Assembly (NCBI GenBank): GCA_944323695.1
Contig: CALUTI010000004.1
Coordinates: forward strand, 147,842 to 211,841
Source: Candidatus Gastranaerophilales bacterium
Lineage (GTDB): Bacteria > Cyanobacteriota > Vampirovibrionia > Gastranaerophilales > Gastranaerophilaceae
Length of the DNA stretch: 64,000 nt
Direction of reading: 5' to 3'
The translations under genes and the position numbers were made by a program. Under the pieces are notes generated by a model. That model was not told where the DNA came from and ran no database searches. It was given only the letters and a program-made list of their open reading frames with translations. Shown one piece after another: positions 18,394-27,334 of the stretch. Each line of letters begins with the position of its first letter. The first letter of the stretch is position 1.

Positions 18394-18537
18394 TTATTCA
18401 GCTAACACTTCAAACATTTCTTTTGGCATTGCACACAATGGGCAAGTCCAGTCATCCGGAAGTTTTTTGAAAGGGACATCCTCATTTTCTGCCGGGTCAT
18501 AAACCCATCCGCAAACCGTGCATACATACTTTTCCAT
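18394..18537 (-). CDS. rd: Rubredoxin
   Basis: A 47-residue one-iron electron carrier: [17 protein letters not shown] with the first CxxCG pair (Cys6, Cys9) and [17 protein letters not shown] with the second (Cys32, Cys35), plus the conserved aromatic residues Tyr4, Tyr13 and Trp30. It is slightly shorter than the usual 52-54 residues. An AGGAGAGAA stretch precedes the ATG. It lies between perR and rubrerythrin and would pass electrons to rubrerythrin and the flavodiiron protein. Confidence 0.95.
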   Translation of the reverse strand: MEKYVCTVCGWVYDPAENEDVPFKKLPDDWTCPLCAMPKEMFEVLAE

Positions 18538-18550
18538 AATTTCTCTCCTT

Positions 18551-18925
18551 TTACTCTTGACAGTCTTTACACAAACCCTTGAAAACTATTTCATGACTTG
18601 TAATTTTAAAGCCTGTTTCCTGCTCTGCTTTTTCTGTGACATTTTGTGCCACATCTGTGCTTATATCAAATACCCTGCCGCATTTTTCGCACATAAAATG
18701 ATAATGCGGATGAGTATTATGATCAAAGTGCGCTGACGGCTCAAGTCCGTCAATCTTTTTTATTATACCGGCATCCGCAAGCTGGCTTAAATTTCTGTAT
18801 AAAGTAGCCTTGCTGACCTCCGGATATTCAATCTGAATTATTGAATACAATTTTTCAGCAGTCGGATGTATTACGTTTTTCTTTAACGAATCCAGTACAA
18901 CTTCTCTTTGTTTTGAATAATTCAT
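18551..18925 (-). CDS. perR: Fur-family regulator, PerR-like
   Basis: A 124-residue winged-helix repressor with Fur-family layout: DNA-binding domain ([27 protein letters not shown]) and a dimerisation domain with two structural CxxC pairs (CEKCG and CKDC). The metal region [11 protein letters not shown] followed by VFDIS, and His in HPTAE, align by eye with the His37, Asp85, His91, His93 and Asp104 regulatory ligands of B. subtilis PerR, where oxidation of histidines by peroxide relieves repression. A Fur/PerR-like operator lies just upstream, and the genes downstream are peroxide and oxygen defence genes, which fits PerR better than Fur or Zur. Confidence 0.88.
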   Translation of the reverse strand: MNYSKQREVVLDSLKKNVIHPTAEKLYSIIQIEYPEVSKATLYRNLSQLADAGIIKKIDGLEPSAHFDHNTHPHYHFMCEKCGRVFDISTDVAQNVTEKAEQETGFKITSHEIVFKGLCKDCQE

Positions 18926-18941
18926 ACTTTAAACCTCAACT

Positions 18942-18956
18942 TGATAATCATTCTCA
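18942..18956 (-). promoter_or_regulatory. Fur/PerR-like operator before perR
   Basis: TGATAAT-C-ATTCTCA is a 7-1-7 inverted repeat with six of seven positions matching, the standard layout of Fur and PerR boxes. It lies 17-31 bases upstream of the perR start, in the promoter region, indicating autoregulation and control of the downstream oxygen-defence genes. Confidence 0.75.
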
Positions 18957-19058
18957 TTTTAAACTAAATTAATCAGCAAGTCAATTAAAAGCTAACAATA
19001 TCTTAATATAAATACAAAAAAATGGCAATTTTGTAAAAGTTTTTGTTTTAATAAAGCT

Positions 19059-19343
19059 ATGGAAGTTGTAGTGAAGGAAAATATTGCCAATAAGCCAATG
19101 CATTACCCGCCGTATGTGCTTGGAGTAATTCCCGCGCCGGATTACCATCTTGAGCCGGAATTGTATTCGCATTTTAAAGCTACAAAAGAATTCAACCAAA
19201 TATCAAATGATATTTATGTAAAACAGCAAAAAGAAAAACCCGCAGACAGAAAAAAAACACCCGTCGGAGTTTGGTGTACATTTGGAGCTGCGGCACTTTT
19301 CGGGCTTTACAAAATAATCAAAACTGCCGTATTTAAAAAATAA
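19059..19343 (+). CDS. Small hypothetical protein with C-terminal membrane segment
   Basis: A 94-residue protein I do not recognise. The N-terminal two-thirds is polar with several prolines (PMHYPPYVLGVIPAPDY); the last 25 residues hold one hydrophobic stretch (VWCTFGAAALFGLYKIIKT) followed by lysines, like a tail anchor. No Shine-Dalgarno is visible. It is divergent from perR and precedes the M16 peptidase gene by 60 bases. Probably a real gene on base composition and length, with moderate certainty. Confidence 0.6.
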   Translation: MEVVVKENIANKPMHYPPYVLGVIPAPDYHLEPELYSHFKATKEFNQISNDIYVKQQKEKPADRKKTPVGVWCTFGAAALFGLYKIIKTAVFKK

Positions 19344-19403
19344 CCTTTTAACTACTTTTTTTATCGGGAATTTTATAGTAGTATTTTATTAAAAGGGGAT
19401 ATT

Positions 19404-21980
19404 ATGAGAAAAATAATTATTTTATTGTGTTTATTTATAACAGGGAATTTAGCGCTTGCAGCGGATTTTAACGTTTTTAAGCTGGACAACGGGCAGACCG
19501 TAATAATTGAAGAAGTCCACACCAACCCGATTGTCACAATTGACACCTGGGTAAAAACAGGTTCAATAAATGAAGATGACAAAAACAACGGGGTCTCACA
19601 CTTTTTGGAACATTTATTTTTCAAAGGGACAACAACCCGTGAGCCCGGAGAATTTGACAGGGTGCTTGAGGCAAAAGGCGCCGTAAATAATGCTGCTACA
19701 AGCAAAGATTTTACACATTATTATATAACTATCCCGTCAAAAGATTTTGATTTAGCATTAGATATGCATGCAGATATGCTTCAAAACCCCTTAATTCCGC
19801 GAAAAGAAATGGAAAAGGAAAGAAAAGTCGTTCTGGAAGAAATCTGCAAGGATATGAATTCACCTTCGACAAAAGTTTACGACAACCTTGTCGAAATGAT
19901 GTACACAAACCACCCGTATAAACGAAAAGTAATAGGCAAAAGCGAAATTATAGAAACAATTACGCGCGAAGAAATTCTAAGCTACTTTAATAAATATTAT
20001 GCCCCGTCAAATATGATTACAATAATTGTCGGTGATGTCGATACCCAAAAAGCGCTTGAGAAGGTAAAATCAGAATTTTCAGCCGAATACAAAAAAGTAC
20101 CGAAAAAGAATTACCCTAAAGAAAAACAAATAACATCTCAATTAAGAAAAACAGATTACACAGATACGCAATCCGGCTATATGCTCATAGGCTTCCGCGG
20201 CGTAAACATAACCGACAACGACTCTTATGCACTGGATGTGCTTTCAACAATTCTCGGCGACGGAAGATCCTCCGTGCTTTACAGAAAAATAAAAGACGAA
20301 AAACAGCTTGCATTCTCAATCGGCGCGGCAAATGCAACATTTAAAGACGACGGACTTTTCTACATTTCGGCAAATTTTACTCCCGAAAATGCAGAAAAGC
20401 TTGAAAAAAACATCTTTGAAGAAATTAACGAAATAAAGAAAAACGGGGTTACGCCGGAGCAGGTAAGGCTTGCGCAGAACTTAATCGAGCGCGACACCTA
20501 CTATGCAAGAGAATCCGTAACCAATATTGCGCAGGAAATCGGCTATACCTTTGTTACAACCGGCGGAACAAAATTCTACGAAAACTATATCGAAAATATT
20601 AAAAAAGTAACTCCCATAGATGTAAAACGCGCGGCGAACAAATATCTCGGCGTTGAAAAAAGCGCCGTATCAATAGTTTTGCCGAAAAAATCAAACGAAG
20701 TCCAAATTTCCGATAAAAAACCGCTTAATTTAAAAGCTACGCTTGCAAGCGAAAATTCCGAAACCCAAAAATACACTCTTTCCAACGGTGCCACCCTTCT
20801 TTTGACCCCGAATACCGCAAATGATATTATCGCAATAAGTATTTTTTCAAAAGGCGGAGAATTTTTGGAAAAAATCCCGGGGACAGGCAAACTTACGGCA
20901 TCTGTTATACTTAAAGGCACAAAAAAATATTCCTCGAACGAACTTTCTGAATTAATGGAAGATAACGGAATAAAAATTTCCCCGATGTCAAAGGCCGACA
21001 GCTTTTCCGTAAATATTTTGACCACCAAAACCGAATATGACAAAACCCTTGACCTTTTAAACGAAATTGTAAATAACGCAATCCTTGATGATTACGAAAT
21101 CGAAAAAGCGCGCGCGGAAAAAATTAACGCCATCCGCAAAAACCGCGACCTGCCCTTGCAAAAGGCAATTGAGGAATACAATACCCTGATTTATCAGGGC
21201 AGCGTCTATTCTAATTCCACCAAAATCCTTGAAAAAACTATGCCGCAAATTGAACAAACCGATATTCAGGAATTCTACAAAAATCTGTTTAACCCCAAAA
21301 ACCTTGTTATATCAATTAACGGCAATGTAGATAAAGAAAAAACAATCACAGAGCTTACAAAAATGTTCCAAAATAAATCCGGCGAAGTTTTTGATTTTGG
21401 CAAATATACAATTCCGGACACAACAACACCGCGAATTTCAACCCAAACAGACAAAAACACAGAAACCGCCTGGATATTTTTAGGCTGGCAAACCGCAGGC
21501 TTCAATAACCTTAAAGATTACGCCACCCTTCAGGTAATAAATTCAATGCTGGGTTCGGGCATGAGCTCACGACTTTTCAAAAATCTTCGTGATCAGGAAG
21601 GTCTTGCCTACCAGTTAGGCTCAAACTACAGCCCGAGTATGCTTAAAGGGAACTTCGCCGTTTATATCGGCACTAACCCGAAAACTCTTGAACGTTCAAA
21701 AAACAAATTATTTGAAGAAATTAACAGGCTGAAAACAGAATACGTAGGCACAAAAGAGCTTCAGGATGCAAAAGACAAACTCATAGGACAATTCGTAATC
21801 GCACAGGAAACAAACCTTGAAAAAGCCTCCTCCACAGGCTGGTTTGAAGTTTCCAAACGAGGCTATGACTTCAAAGACAAATACGCCAAGCTCATTAACA
21901 GTGTCACAGAATCCGATATAATTGAAGCCGCAAACAAATACTTCAACAATAATTATGTACTCTCCGTTGTTAAAAACTAA
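19404..21980 (+). CDS. M16-family zinc peptidase, two-domain, exported
   Basis: An 858-residue pitrilysin-family protein. A signal peptide (MRKIIILLCLFITGNLALAA) is followed by two M16 units of about 430 residues. The first has the inverted zinc motif HFLEH (about residue 64) with the downstream glutamate region VLEEICKDM; the second unit lacks HxxEH, as is usual for the non-catalytic half. Many bacteria encode the halves as separate genes; here they are fused. AAAGGGG precedes the ATG. It is probably periplasmic and degrades peptides; a role in cofactor processing (PqqF-like) has no support in this neighbourhood. Confidence 0.93.
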   Translation: MRKIIILLCLFITGNLALAADFNVFKLDNGQTVIIEEVHTNPIVTIDTWVKTGSINEDDKNNGVSHFLEHLFFKGTTTREPGEFDRVLEAKGAVNNAATSKDFTHYYITIPSKDFDLALDMHADMLQNPLIPRKEMEKERKVVLEEICKDMNSPSTKVYDNLVEMMYTNHPYKRKVIGKSEIIETITREEILSYFNKYYAPSNMITIIVGDVDTQKALEKVKSEFSAEYKKVPKKNYPKEKQITSQLRKTDYTDTQSGYMLIGFRGVNITDNDSYALDVLSTILGDGRSSVLYRKIKDEKQLAFSIGAANATFKDDGLFYISANFTPENAEKLEKNIFEEINEIKKNGVTPEQVRLAQNLIERDTYYARESVTNIAQEIGYTFVTTGGTKFYENYIENIKKVTPIDVKRAANKYLGVEKSAVSIVLPKKSNEVQISDKKPLNLKATLASENSETQKYTLSNGATLLLTPNTANDIIAISIFSKGGEFLEKIPGTGKLTASVILKGTKKYSSNELSELMEDNGIKISPMSKADSFSVNILTTKTEYDKTLDLLNEIVNNAILDDYEIEKARAEKINAIRKNRDLPLQKAIEEYNTLIYQGSVYSNSTKILEKTMPQIEQTDIQEFYKNLFNPKNLVISINGNVDKEKTITELTKMFQNKSGEVFDFGKYTIPDTTTPRISTQTDKNTETAWIFLGWQTAGFNNLKDYATLQVINSMLGSGMSSRLFKNLRDQEGLAYQLGSNYSPSMLKGNFAVYIGTNPKTLERSKNKLFEEINRLKTEYVGTKELQDAKDKLIGQFVIAQETNLEKASSTGWFEVSKRGYDFKDKYAKLINSVTESDIIEAANKYFNNNYVLSVVKN

Positions 21981-22076
21981 ACATCCACTGAACAAATGAA
22001 CATTTTTTTCAAAAAATCGTTATAATAATATAAGAAGCTTTATTGGTTAGTTTATTAACAAAAGGAGAAAAAGATT

Positions 22077-22367
22077 ATGACAGAAGAACAAAGATGTGAA
22101 GAAAAAAAATGCGATTGCATTTGTATGTCAAAAGGGTTTAGAAAATTTTTAATCGTAACTTGCGGTTCATTTTTCGGCGTATTTTTTGCATTATGCTTAT
22201 TTAACGCTATAAACAAACCTCCAATGCCGGTTTATCCGGGCGCATATCCTCCGCCGTATCATCATGAATGCAGATGCGGACACCATCACGGCGACTTCCA
22301 TAAACAAATGCCGCCAAAAATGGATCATAAAGCAATCAAAAAATTTAAAAAAGTTGATAAAGATTAA
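22077..22367 (+). CDS. Small membrane protein with Cys-rich head and His-rich tail
   Basis: A 96-residue protein not recognised as a known family. Cytoplasmic-side cysteines (CEEKKCDCICM, residues 7-17), one membrane helix (about 23-47), then a proline-rich stretch and a cluster YHHECRCGHHHGDFH likely to bind metal, and a lysine-rich end. An AAAGGAG site and a TATAAT-like box upstream support expression. A terminator follows. Possible roles include metal binding or buffering at the membrane, but this is inference from composition only. Confidence 0.72.
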   Translation: MTEEQRCEEKKCDCICMSKGFRKFLIVTCGSFFGVFFALCLFNAINKPPMPVYPGAYPPPYHHECRCGHHHGDFHKQMPPKMDHKAIKKFKKVDKD

Positions 22368-22371
22368 TAAT

Positions 22372-22396
22372 CAGGCGGGTTAATTCCCGCCTTTAT
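22372..22396. terminator. Bidirectional terminator
   Basis: AGGCGGG, loop TTAATT, CCCGCCT followed by T-rich sequence between two convergent genes. Confidence 0.75.
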
Positions 22397-22397
22397 T

Positions 22398-23000
22398 TTA
22401 CCAATTTGTTCTTATAACCTTTTGTTTTCCGTTTTTATCGTACATTTTTTCTTTGTACCACAAGCCTTTAAATTTACCATCAGGTTCGTACATATATTGC
22501 ATATCTTTTGATGTAAAATATATTGCGCTGACAAGTTTTCCGTTTGATTTATACTGCTTGGAATTATACGGGAAATTAGGGTAATTTTCAGAAATCACAT
22601 CCACATATCTCAAGCGTCCGTAAGGATCGTAATAAAACACATTACGCGGATTATCTTTATACTGAAGCGCATATATAATTAATATATTGCCCTTGTAATA
22701 AAAAGAACAGATGTTTGCGTCTTTGGTTTCCTTCACGTCATCTTTTGCAAGCATATAGTGTTCTTTGTAATCTTTATCCTTTTTATAAGGTTCAAATTCT
22801 TTTTTAAATTCGTCTTTTGTGAAGTTGTTTACGCTGTTTTCACCAAAAAGTATATCGTGATAGTATTCAATTGTGGAATCTCTTTGAACCTGTGTCATAT
22901 CAACCCAGTCAAAGCGTGCTTCACCAGTGAGGGTAATACCTTCCGCATTAACCGACAATCCAAAAATCAATAAAGCCATTAATAAAAATATTTTTTTCAT
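22398..23000 (-). CDS. Exported hypothetical protein
   Basis: A 200-residue protein with a clear signal peptide (MKKIFLLMALLIFGLSVNA) when started at 23000, which is preferred to an upstream ATG at 23036 that would bury the signal. The mature part is rich in Tyr, Lys and Asp with repeated short units such as FYYDPYGRLRYVDVI, MYEPDGKFKGLWYKEKMYD and NGKQKVIRTNW, resembling YD- or MORN-like beta repeats. Function unknown; it is probably periplasmic or on the outer membrane. Confidence 0.72.
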   Translation of the reverse strand: MKKIFLLMALLIFGLSVNAEGITLTGEARFDWVDMTQVQRDSTIEYYHDILFGENSVNNFTKDEFKKEFEPYKKDKDYKEHYMLAKDDVKETKDANICSFYYKGNILIIYALQYKDNPRNVFYYDPYGRLRYVDVISENYPNFPYNSKQYKSNGKLVSAIYFTSKDMQYMYEPDGKFKGLWYKEKMYDKNGKQKVIRTNW

Positions 23001-23042
23001 AATAAAGATTTTAGCAAAAGTTTTTGCGTTTTGCAAGAATTT

Positions 23043-23550
23043 ACATAATAAATATTATCTGCCCCCATGGTACTTTCTTGTACCGACAAGAAAGTACCCA
23101 AAGAAACTCTCGACCGGAACTGCACTCGCTAATCATTACTATAACTCAACCCGAGCTCGCAAACTCGCTTTTACGTCATCCCGCACTTGTTGCGGGATCT
23201 AAAAATCAACCGCTCAAACAACGCTCGCTTTGTTGTTGCTTCGTTATGTAATGATTGCTCGTTCCGTTAAGGTCGAACCATTTTGTCAAGCCGCGCCGTT
23301 GTTCTTAGGCGCGGAGCCGGCATAGCCGGCTTTAACGGGGTGGCAGGGGTGTCCCCTGCTTACTCGGTCATTTCGGTCGCGTGTTTCTCTTTCTTTTGCC
23401 AGCGTTTTCTTTCTCTGCTTGTTTGCTCGCATTAAACGGGACTGCAACGCCGTCGCCTGCGCGCCGCCGTTTCGCCCTCTGCTCGCAATCCGCTTTGCTT
23501 CGCAACAAAGAGAAAGAAAATGCTGAAATATGGCGATAATAGTTTTTATG
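23043..23550. repeat. Repeat element copy 1 (non-coding, palindrome-rich)
   Basis: No convincing gene lies here. The stretch starts with a hairpin (GGTACTTTCTTGT/ACAAGAAAGTACC, 23069-23098), includes a CCCGCACTTGTTGCGGG palindrome (23180-23196), then a 260-base part (23291-23550) repeated colinearly at 34661-34920. That part opens with the hairpin CCGCGCC-loop-GGCGCGG, has GCCGGC-ATA-GCCGGC and GCAGGGG/CCCCTGC palindromes, and ends in ATAATAGTTTTTATG. A degenerate inverted version of that end (ACATAATAAATATTAT) lies at 23043. It is more GC-rich than its surroundings. Confidence 0.75.
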
Positions 23551-23959
23551 TAAAGCGGTATATGTTGTATTGCCTCAGGCAGTAGTTTTTATAAAAAACA
23601 GCCATTTATTTGATTAGACAAGGGTTTTGGGGCATGCTTCAAAACCCGCTCGAATCAATATATACAATTTATGCCTTGACAGTCAAATCCTGATATAATC
23701 AAGCTTTCAGCCCTGTAAAAAATATTGTAACAAAAATTTAACAAAATTCAAAAAACGGGCTGAAAATTTCTTGACTAAAAATATTGATGTAATATGATTA
23801 AGTAACATGCAAAAGTAAAGTGGGGGCGATTTGTGCCTAAATACAAAAAAGCCCTGAAAATATATTTATTTGCCGGTTTACGGCAAAAGGTTAACAGCCT
23901 CAAGTTAGAAAAATTAATTTTTAGTACGTACACCATTTATAATAGAATGAGGTAATTTA
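23551..23959 (+). promoter_or_regulatory. rpoB upstream region and promoter
   Basis: After the repeat element comes a TGCCTCAGGCAGTAGTTTTTAT stretch (also found inverted at 34.4 kb). A strong promoter is visible: TTGACT at 23771-23776 and TATGAT at 23793-23798, 16-base spacing. An 8-base inverted repeat (TTCAGCCC/GGGCTGAA) lies about 10-65 bases before it. The leader to rpoB is about 155 bases and contains a possible 40-codon reading frame. No ribosomal protein genes (rplJL) precede rpoB here. Confidence 0.6.
23833..23955 (+). CDS. Possible 40-codon leader frame before rpoB
   Basis: A GTG-initiated frame of 40 basic, hydrophobic residues (starts [16 protein letters not shown], ends TIYNRMR) with a G-rich stretch 7 bases upstream. 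Its TAA lies 4 bases before the rpoB ATG and inside the rpoB ribosome-binding region, which would permit translational coupling. There is no homology evidence; it may be chance. Confidence 0.3.
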   Translation: MPKYKKALKIYLFAGLRQKVNSLKLEKLIFSTYTIYNRMR

Positions 23960-26900
23960 ATGTCTAAGACAAAATACGCAGAAAGAGTAACTCCGATGGG
24001 TATTCCCCATACTCGATTGGATGATTTACCGGACCTTATTGAAGTGCAGAAAAAATCTTTTGAATGGTTTTTAAAAGAAGGTTTGAAGGAAGAATTACTA
24101 TCTTTCAGCCCTATTAAAGACTATACGGGAAGATTGGAATTACACTTCTTACCAAATTATACTTTCGACAACGCAAAGTACACAGTAGAAGAAGCAAGAA
24201 TTCATGACGCGACTTATGCAAAACAATTACGCGTAATGATAAGACTTGTAAACCGTGACAGCGGTGAAATCAAGGAACAGGAAGTCTATATCGGCGATAT
24301 TCCGACAATGACAGACAAAGGTACATTTATCGTAAACGGTGCGGAACGTGTAATCGTATCCCAAATCGTAAGATCACCGGGTGTATATTTCAAACGTGAA
24401 GTATCACCTGCCGGAAAACGTTTATACAACGCAACAATGATTCCGAACCGCGGCGCATGGTTGAAAATAGAAACAGACAGCAACGATTTAATCTACGTTA
24501 AAATAGACAAAAACAGAAAAATCCTTGCTACAACATTATTAAAAGCAATGGGCATAACAGTTTCAGAAATGGAAACTTTATTCACCCACTTTGAATTTTT
24601 GAAAAAGACACTTGATAAAGATACAACTGAAACAACAGACGATGCTTTAATCGAAGTTTATAAAAAATTAAGACCGGGCGATCCGGCATCTCCGCAAGGC
24701 GGACGTTCAATATTGGAAGCACGTTTCTTTGATGAAAAGAAATACGATATCGGACGTGTAGGTCGTTACAAATTAAACAAAAAATTAAACTTAAATATTC
24801 CTAAAAATCAGAGAACATTGACCGTTCAAGATATCGTTGCGTCAATCGAATACTTAATCAACTTAACTTATGATGAAGGAACTTTGGACGATATCGACCA
24901 CTTAGGAAACAGAAGAATCCGTTCAGTCGGCGAACTTTTACAAAACCAGTTCAGAGTAGGTCTTTCAAGAATTGAAAGAATTGTAAAAGAAAGAATGACC
25001 TTGCAGGATTCAGAAACATTAACCCCGTTGAACCTGTTGAACACAAAACCGTTGGTTGCTTCATTGAAGGAATTCTTCGGAAGTTCACAGTTATCACAAT
25101 TTATGGACCAGACAAACCCGTTGGCTGAATTAACTCACAAAAGACGTATTTCAGCATTAGGACCGGGCGGTTTGATGAGAGAACGTGCAGGATTTGCAGT
25201 ACGTGATATTCACCCGTCACACTACGGACGTATTTGTCCGGTAGAAACTCCGGAAGGTCCGAACGCAGGTTTGATAGGTTCATTGGCAACACACGCAAAA
25301 GTTAACGACTACGGCTTTGTGGAATCACCGTTCTTCGTTGTAAAAGACGGCGTTGTAACTGATGAAGTTCACTATTTGACAGCAGATGAAGACGAAAACT
25401 TCCGTGTTGCACCTGCAGACGTACAGTTAAACAAAGACAGAAGCTTTAAAGATGAATACGTACCTGTACGTTATCATTCGGAATTCACAATGGGCGACTC
25501 CAAAAAGGTTGACTATGTAGGTGTTTGCCCGATTCAGATAATTTCAGTTGCAACCTCAATGATTCCGTTCATTGAACACGATGACGCAAACCGTGCATTG
25601 ATGGGATCAAACATGCAACGTCAGGCAGTACCTTTGTTTATAACACAAAGACCGGTAGTCGGTACGGGTTTGGAAGCAAGAGCTGCAAAAGACTCAGGTA
25701 TGGTAATCGTATCAGAAGTTGACGGCGTTGTAGAAAGAGTTGTCGGTGAAGAAATCGTAATCCGCGATAAACAAAACAACCCTCACGTATATCAGTTAAT
25801 GAAATACGTAAGAAGCAACCAGGATACATGTATTAACCAGCGTCCAATCGTAAACGAAGGAGACAAGGTTAAAGCAGGCGACGTAATCGCAGACGGTGCG
25901 TCAACCTGCGGCGGCGAACTTTCTTTAGGTAAAAACGTAATTGTTGCGTATATGCCTTGGGAAGGTTACAACTTCGAAGATGCTATCCTGTTATCAGAAA
26001 GATGCGTACACGATGACATCTTCACATCAATTCACATTGAAAAATTAGAAATAGATGCAAGACAAACAAAACTCGGACCGGAAGAAATTACCCGTGAAAT
26101 TCCGAACGTATCAGAAGATGCTTTGAGACATTTGGATGAACGCGGTATTGTTCGTATCGGTGCAAGAGTTTATGCAGACGATATATTGGTAGGTAAAGTA
26201 ACTCCGAAAGGCGAATCAGAACATCCGCCGGAAGAAAAACTTTTAAGAGCAATCTTTGCGGAAAAAGCAAGAGACGTAAAAGATAACTCATTGAGAGTTC
26301 CTCACGGTGAAGGCGGACGCGTAATCGACGTTAAGGTATTTGACAGAGAAAAAGGCGATGAATTACCGCCGGGTGCAAATACCGTAATCAGAGTTTACAT
26401 CGCACAAAAACGTAAAGTATCAGTGGGTGATAAACTTTCAGGACGTCACGGTAACAAAGGTATTGTATCAAGAATATTACCGAAAGAAGATATGCCGTTT
26501 ATGCCTGACGGAACCCCTGTTGATATCGTGTTGAACCCGCTGGGTGTACCTTCACGTATGAACGTTGGTCAAACTTATGAATTATTATTAGGCTTGGCAG
26601 CGTATTTGACAGGAAACTACTACGAAGCACCGTCATTTGATGAAATGTACGGCGAAGCTCAATCAGAAATCGCAACAAAATACGAATTATTAAAAGGTAT
26701 TAAAGAAAGCGGATGCGATTGGGTAACCGAAGACGGTAAAGTAAGACTTATCGACGGAAGAACCGGTGAACCGTTTGATGAACCGGTTGCAGTAGGTCTT
26801 TCTTATATCCTGAAACTTGTCCACCTTGTTGACGATAAGATTCACGCACGTTCAACAGGTCCTTACTCACTTGTAACACAACAACCGTTAGGCGGTAAGG

Positions 26901-27277
26901 CACAATTCGGCGGACAAAGATTCGGTGAAATGGAAGTATGGGCTTTGGAAGCGTATGGTGCGGCTTACACATTGCAGGAAATGTTAACAATCAAATCCGA
27001 TGATGTAAACGGCAGAAATAGAGCCTACGAAGCAATAGTTAAAGGTGATAACATTCCGAGACCGGGTATTCCGGAATCATTCAAGGTACTTGTAAGAGAA
27101 TTGCAAAGTATCGGTTTGGATATAACAGTAGCCAAAAAAGACGGTGAAGAAGTCGACTTGATGAGCGATATGGATGATTTGAGAAAATCAGCACCAAAAC
27201 GTACATTATCCGACATTGATTCAGAGTTGTTGAACATCAACTTCTTTGAAACACCGACCACTTTCGGCGATCTGTAG
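23960..27277 (+). CDS. rpoB: RNA polymerase beta subunit
   Basis: The 1105-residue catalytic beta subunit of RNA polymerase. Recognisable conserved blocks include [63 protein letters not shown] [29 protein letters not shown] and the C-terminal [21 protein letters not shown]. The length is close to cyanobacterial RpoB. AGGTAA precedes the ATG. rpoC1 follows after 57 bases with an intervening hairpin. Rifampicin-pocket residues fall in the [19 protein letters not shown] segment. Confidence 0.98.
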   Translation: MSKTKYAERVTPMGIPHTRLDDLPDLIEVQKKSFEWFLKEGLKEELLSFSPIKDYTGRLELHFLPNYTFDNAKYTVEEARIHDATYAKQLRVMIRLVNRDSGEIKEQEVYIGDIPTMTDKGTFIVNGAERVIVSQIVRSPGVYFKREVSPAGKRLYNATMIPNRGAWLKIETDSNDLIYVKIDKNRKILATTLLKAMGITVSEMETLFTHFEFLKKTLDKDTTETTDDALIEVYKKLRPGDPASPQGGRSILEARFFDEKKYDIGRVGRYKLNKKLNLNIPKNQRTLTVQDIVASIEYLINLTYDEGTLDDIDHLGNRRIRSVGELLQNQFRVGLSRIERIVKERMTLQDSETLTPLNLLNTKPLVASLKEFFGSSQLSQFMDQTNPLAELTHKRRISALGPGGLMRERAGFAVRDIHPSHYGRICPVETPEGPNAGLIGSLATHAKVNDYGFVESPFFVVKDGVVTDEVHYLTADEDENFRVAPADVQLNKDRSFKDEYVPVRYHSEFTMGDSKKVDYVGVCPIQIISVATSMIPFIEHDDANRALMGSNMQRQAVPLFITQRPVVGTGLEARAAKDSGMVIVSEVDGVVERVVGEEIVIRDKQNNPHVYQLMKYVRSNQDTCINQRPIVNEGDKVKAGDVIADGASTCGGELSLGKNVIVAYMPWEGYNFEDAILLSERCVHDDIFTSIHIEKLEIDARQTKLGPEEITREIPNVSEDALRHLDERGIVRIGARVYADDILVGKVTPKGESEHPPEEKLLRAIFAEKARDVKDNSLRVPHGEGGRVIDVKVFDREKGDELPPGANTVIRVYIAQKRKVSVGDKLSGRHGNKGIVSRILPKEDMPFMPDGTPVDIVLNPLGVPSRMNVGQTYELLLGLAAYLTGNYYEAPSFDEMYGEAQSEIATKYELLKGIKESGCDWVTEDGKVRLIDGRTGEPFDEPVAVGLSYILKLVHLVDDKIHARSTGPYSLVTQQPLGGKAQFGGQRFGEMEVWALEAYGAAYTLQEMLTIKSDDVNGRNRAYEAIVKGDNIPRPGIPESFKVLVRELQSIGLDITVAKKDGEEVDLMSDMDDLRKSAPKRTLSDIDSELLNINFFETPTTFGDL

Positions 27278-27289
27278 AAAATAATTTAA

Positions 27290-27309
27290 GCGGGGAATAA
27301 CTTCCCCGC
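27290..27309 (+). other. Hairpin between rpoB and rpoC1
   Basis: GCGGGGAA and TTCCCCGC form a perfect 8-base stem around TAAC in the rpoB-rpoC1 gap, without a T-run afterwards. Likely an mRNA processing or stability structure. Confidence 0.55.
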
Positions 27310-27334
27310 CCAAATAAAAGGAGAAATAACAAAA

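Noticed and set aside
23024..23251. Protein-coding frames of 75-91 residues in the first repeat element
   Set aside because: They are translations of hairpin repeats (such as LVPTRKYPKK from the AAGAAAGTACCC hairpin), have no ribosome binding sites and are not conserved in copy 2.
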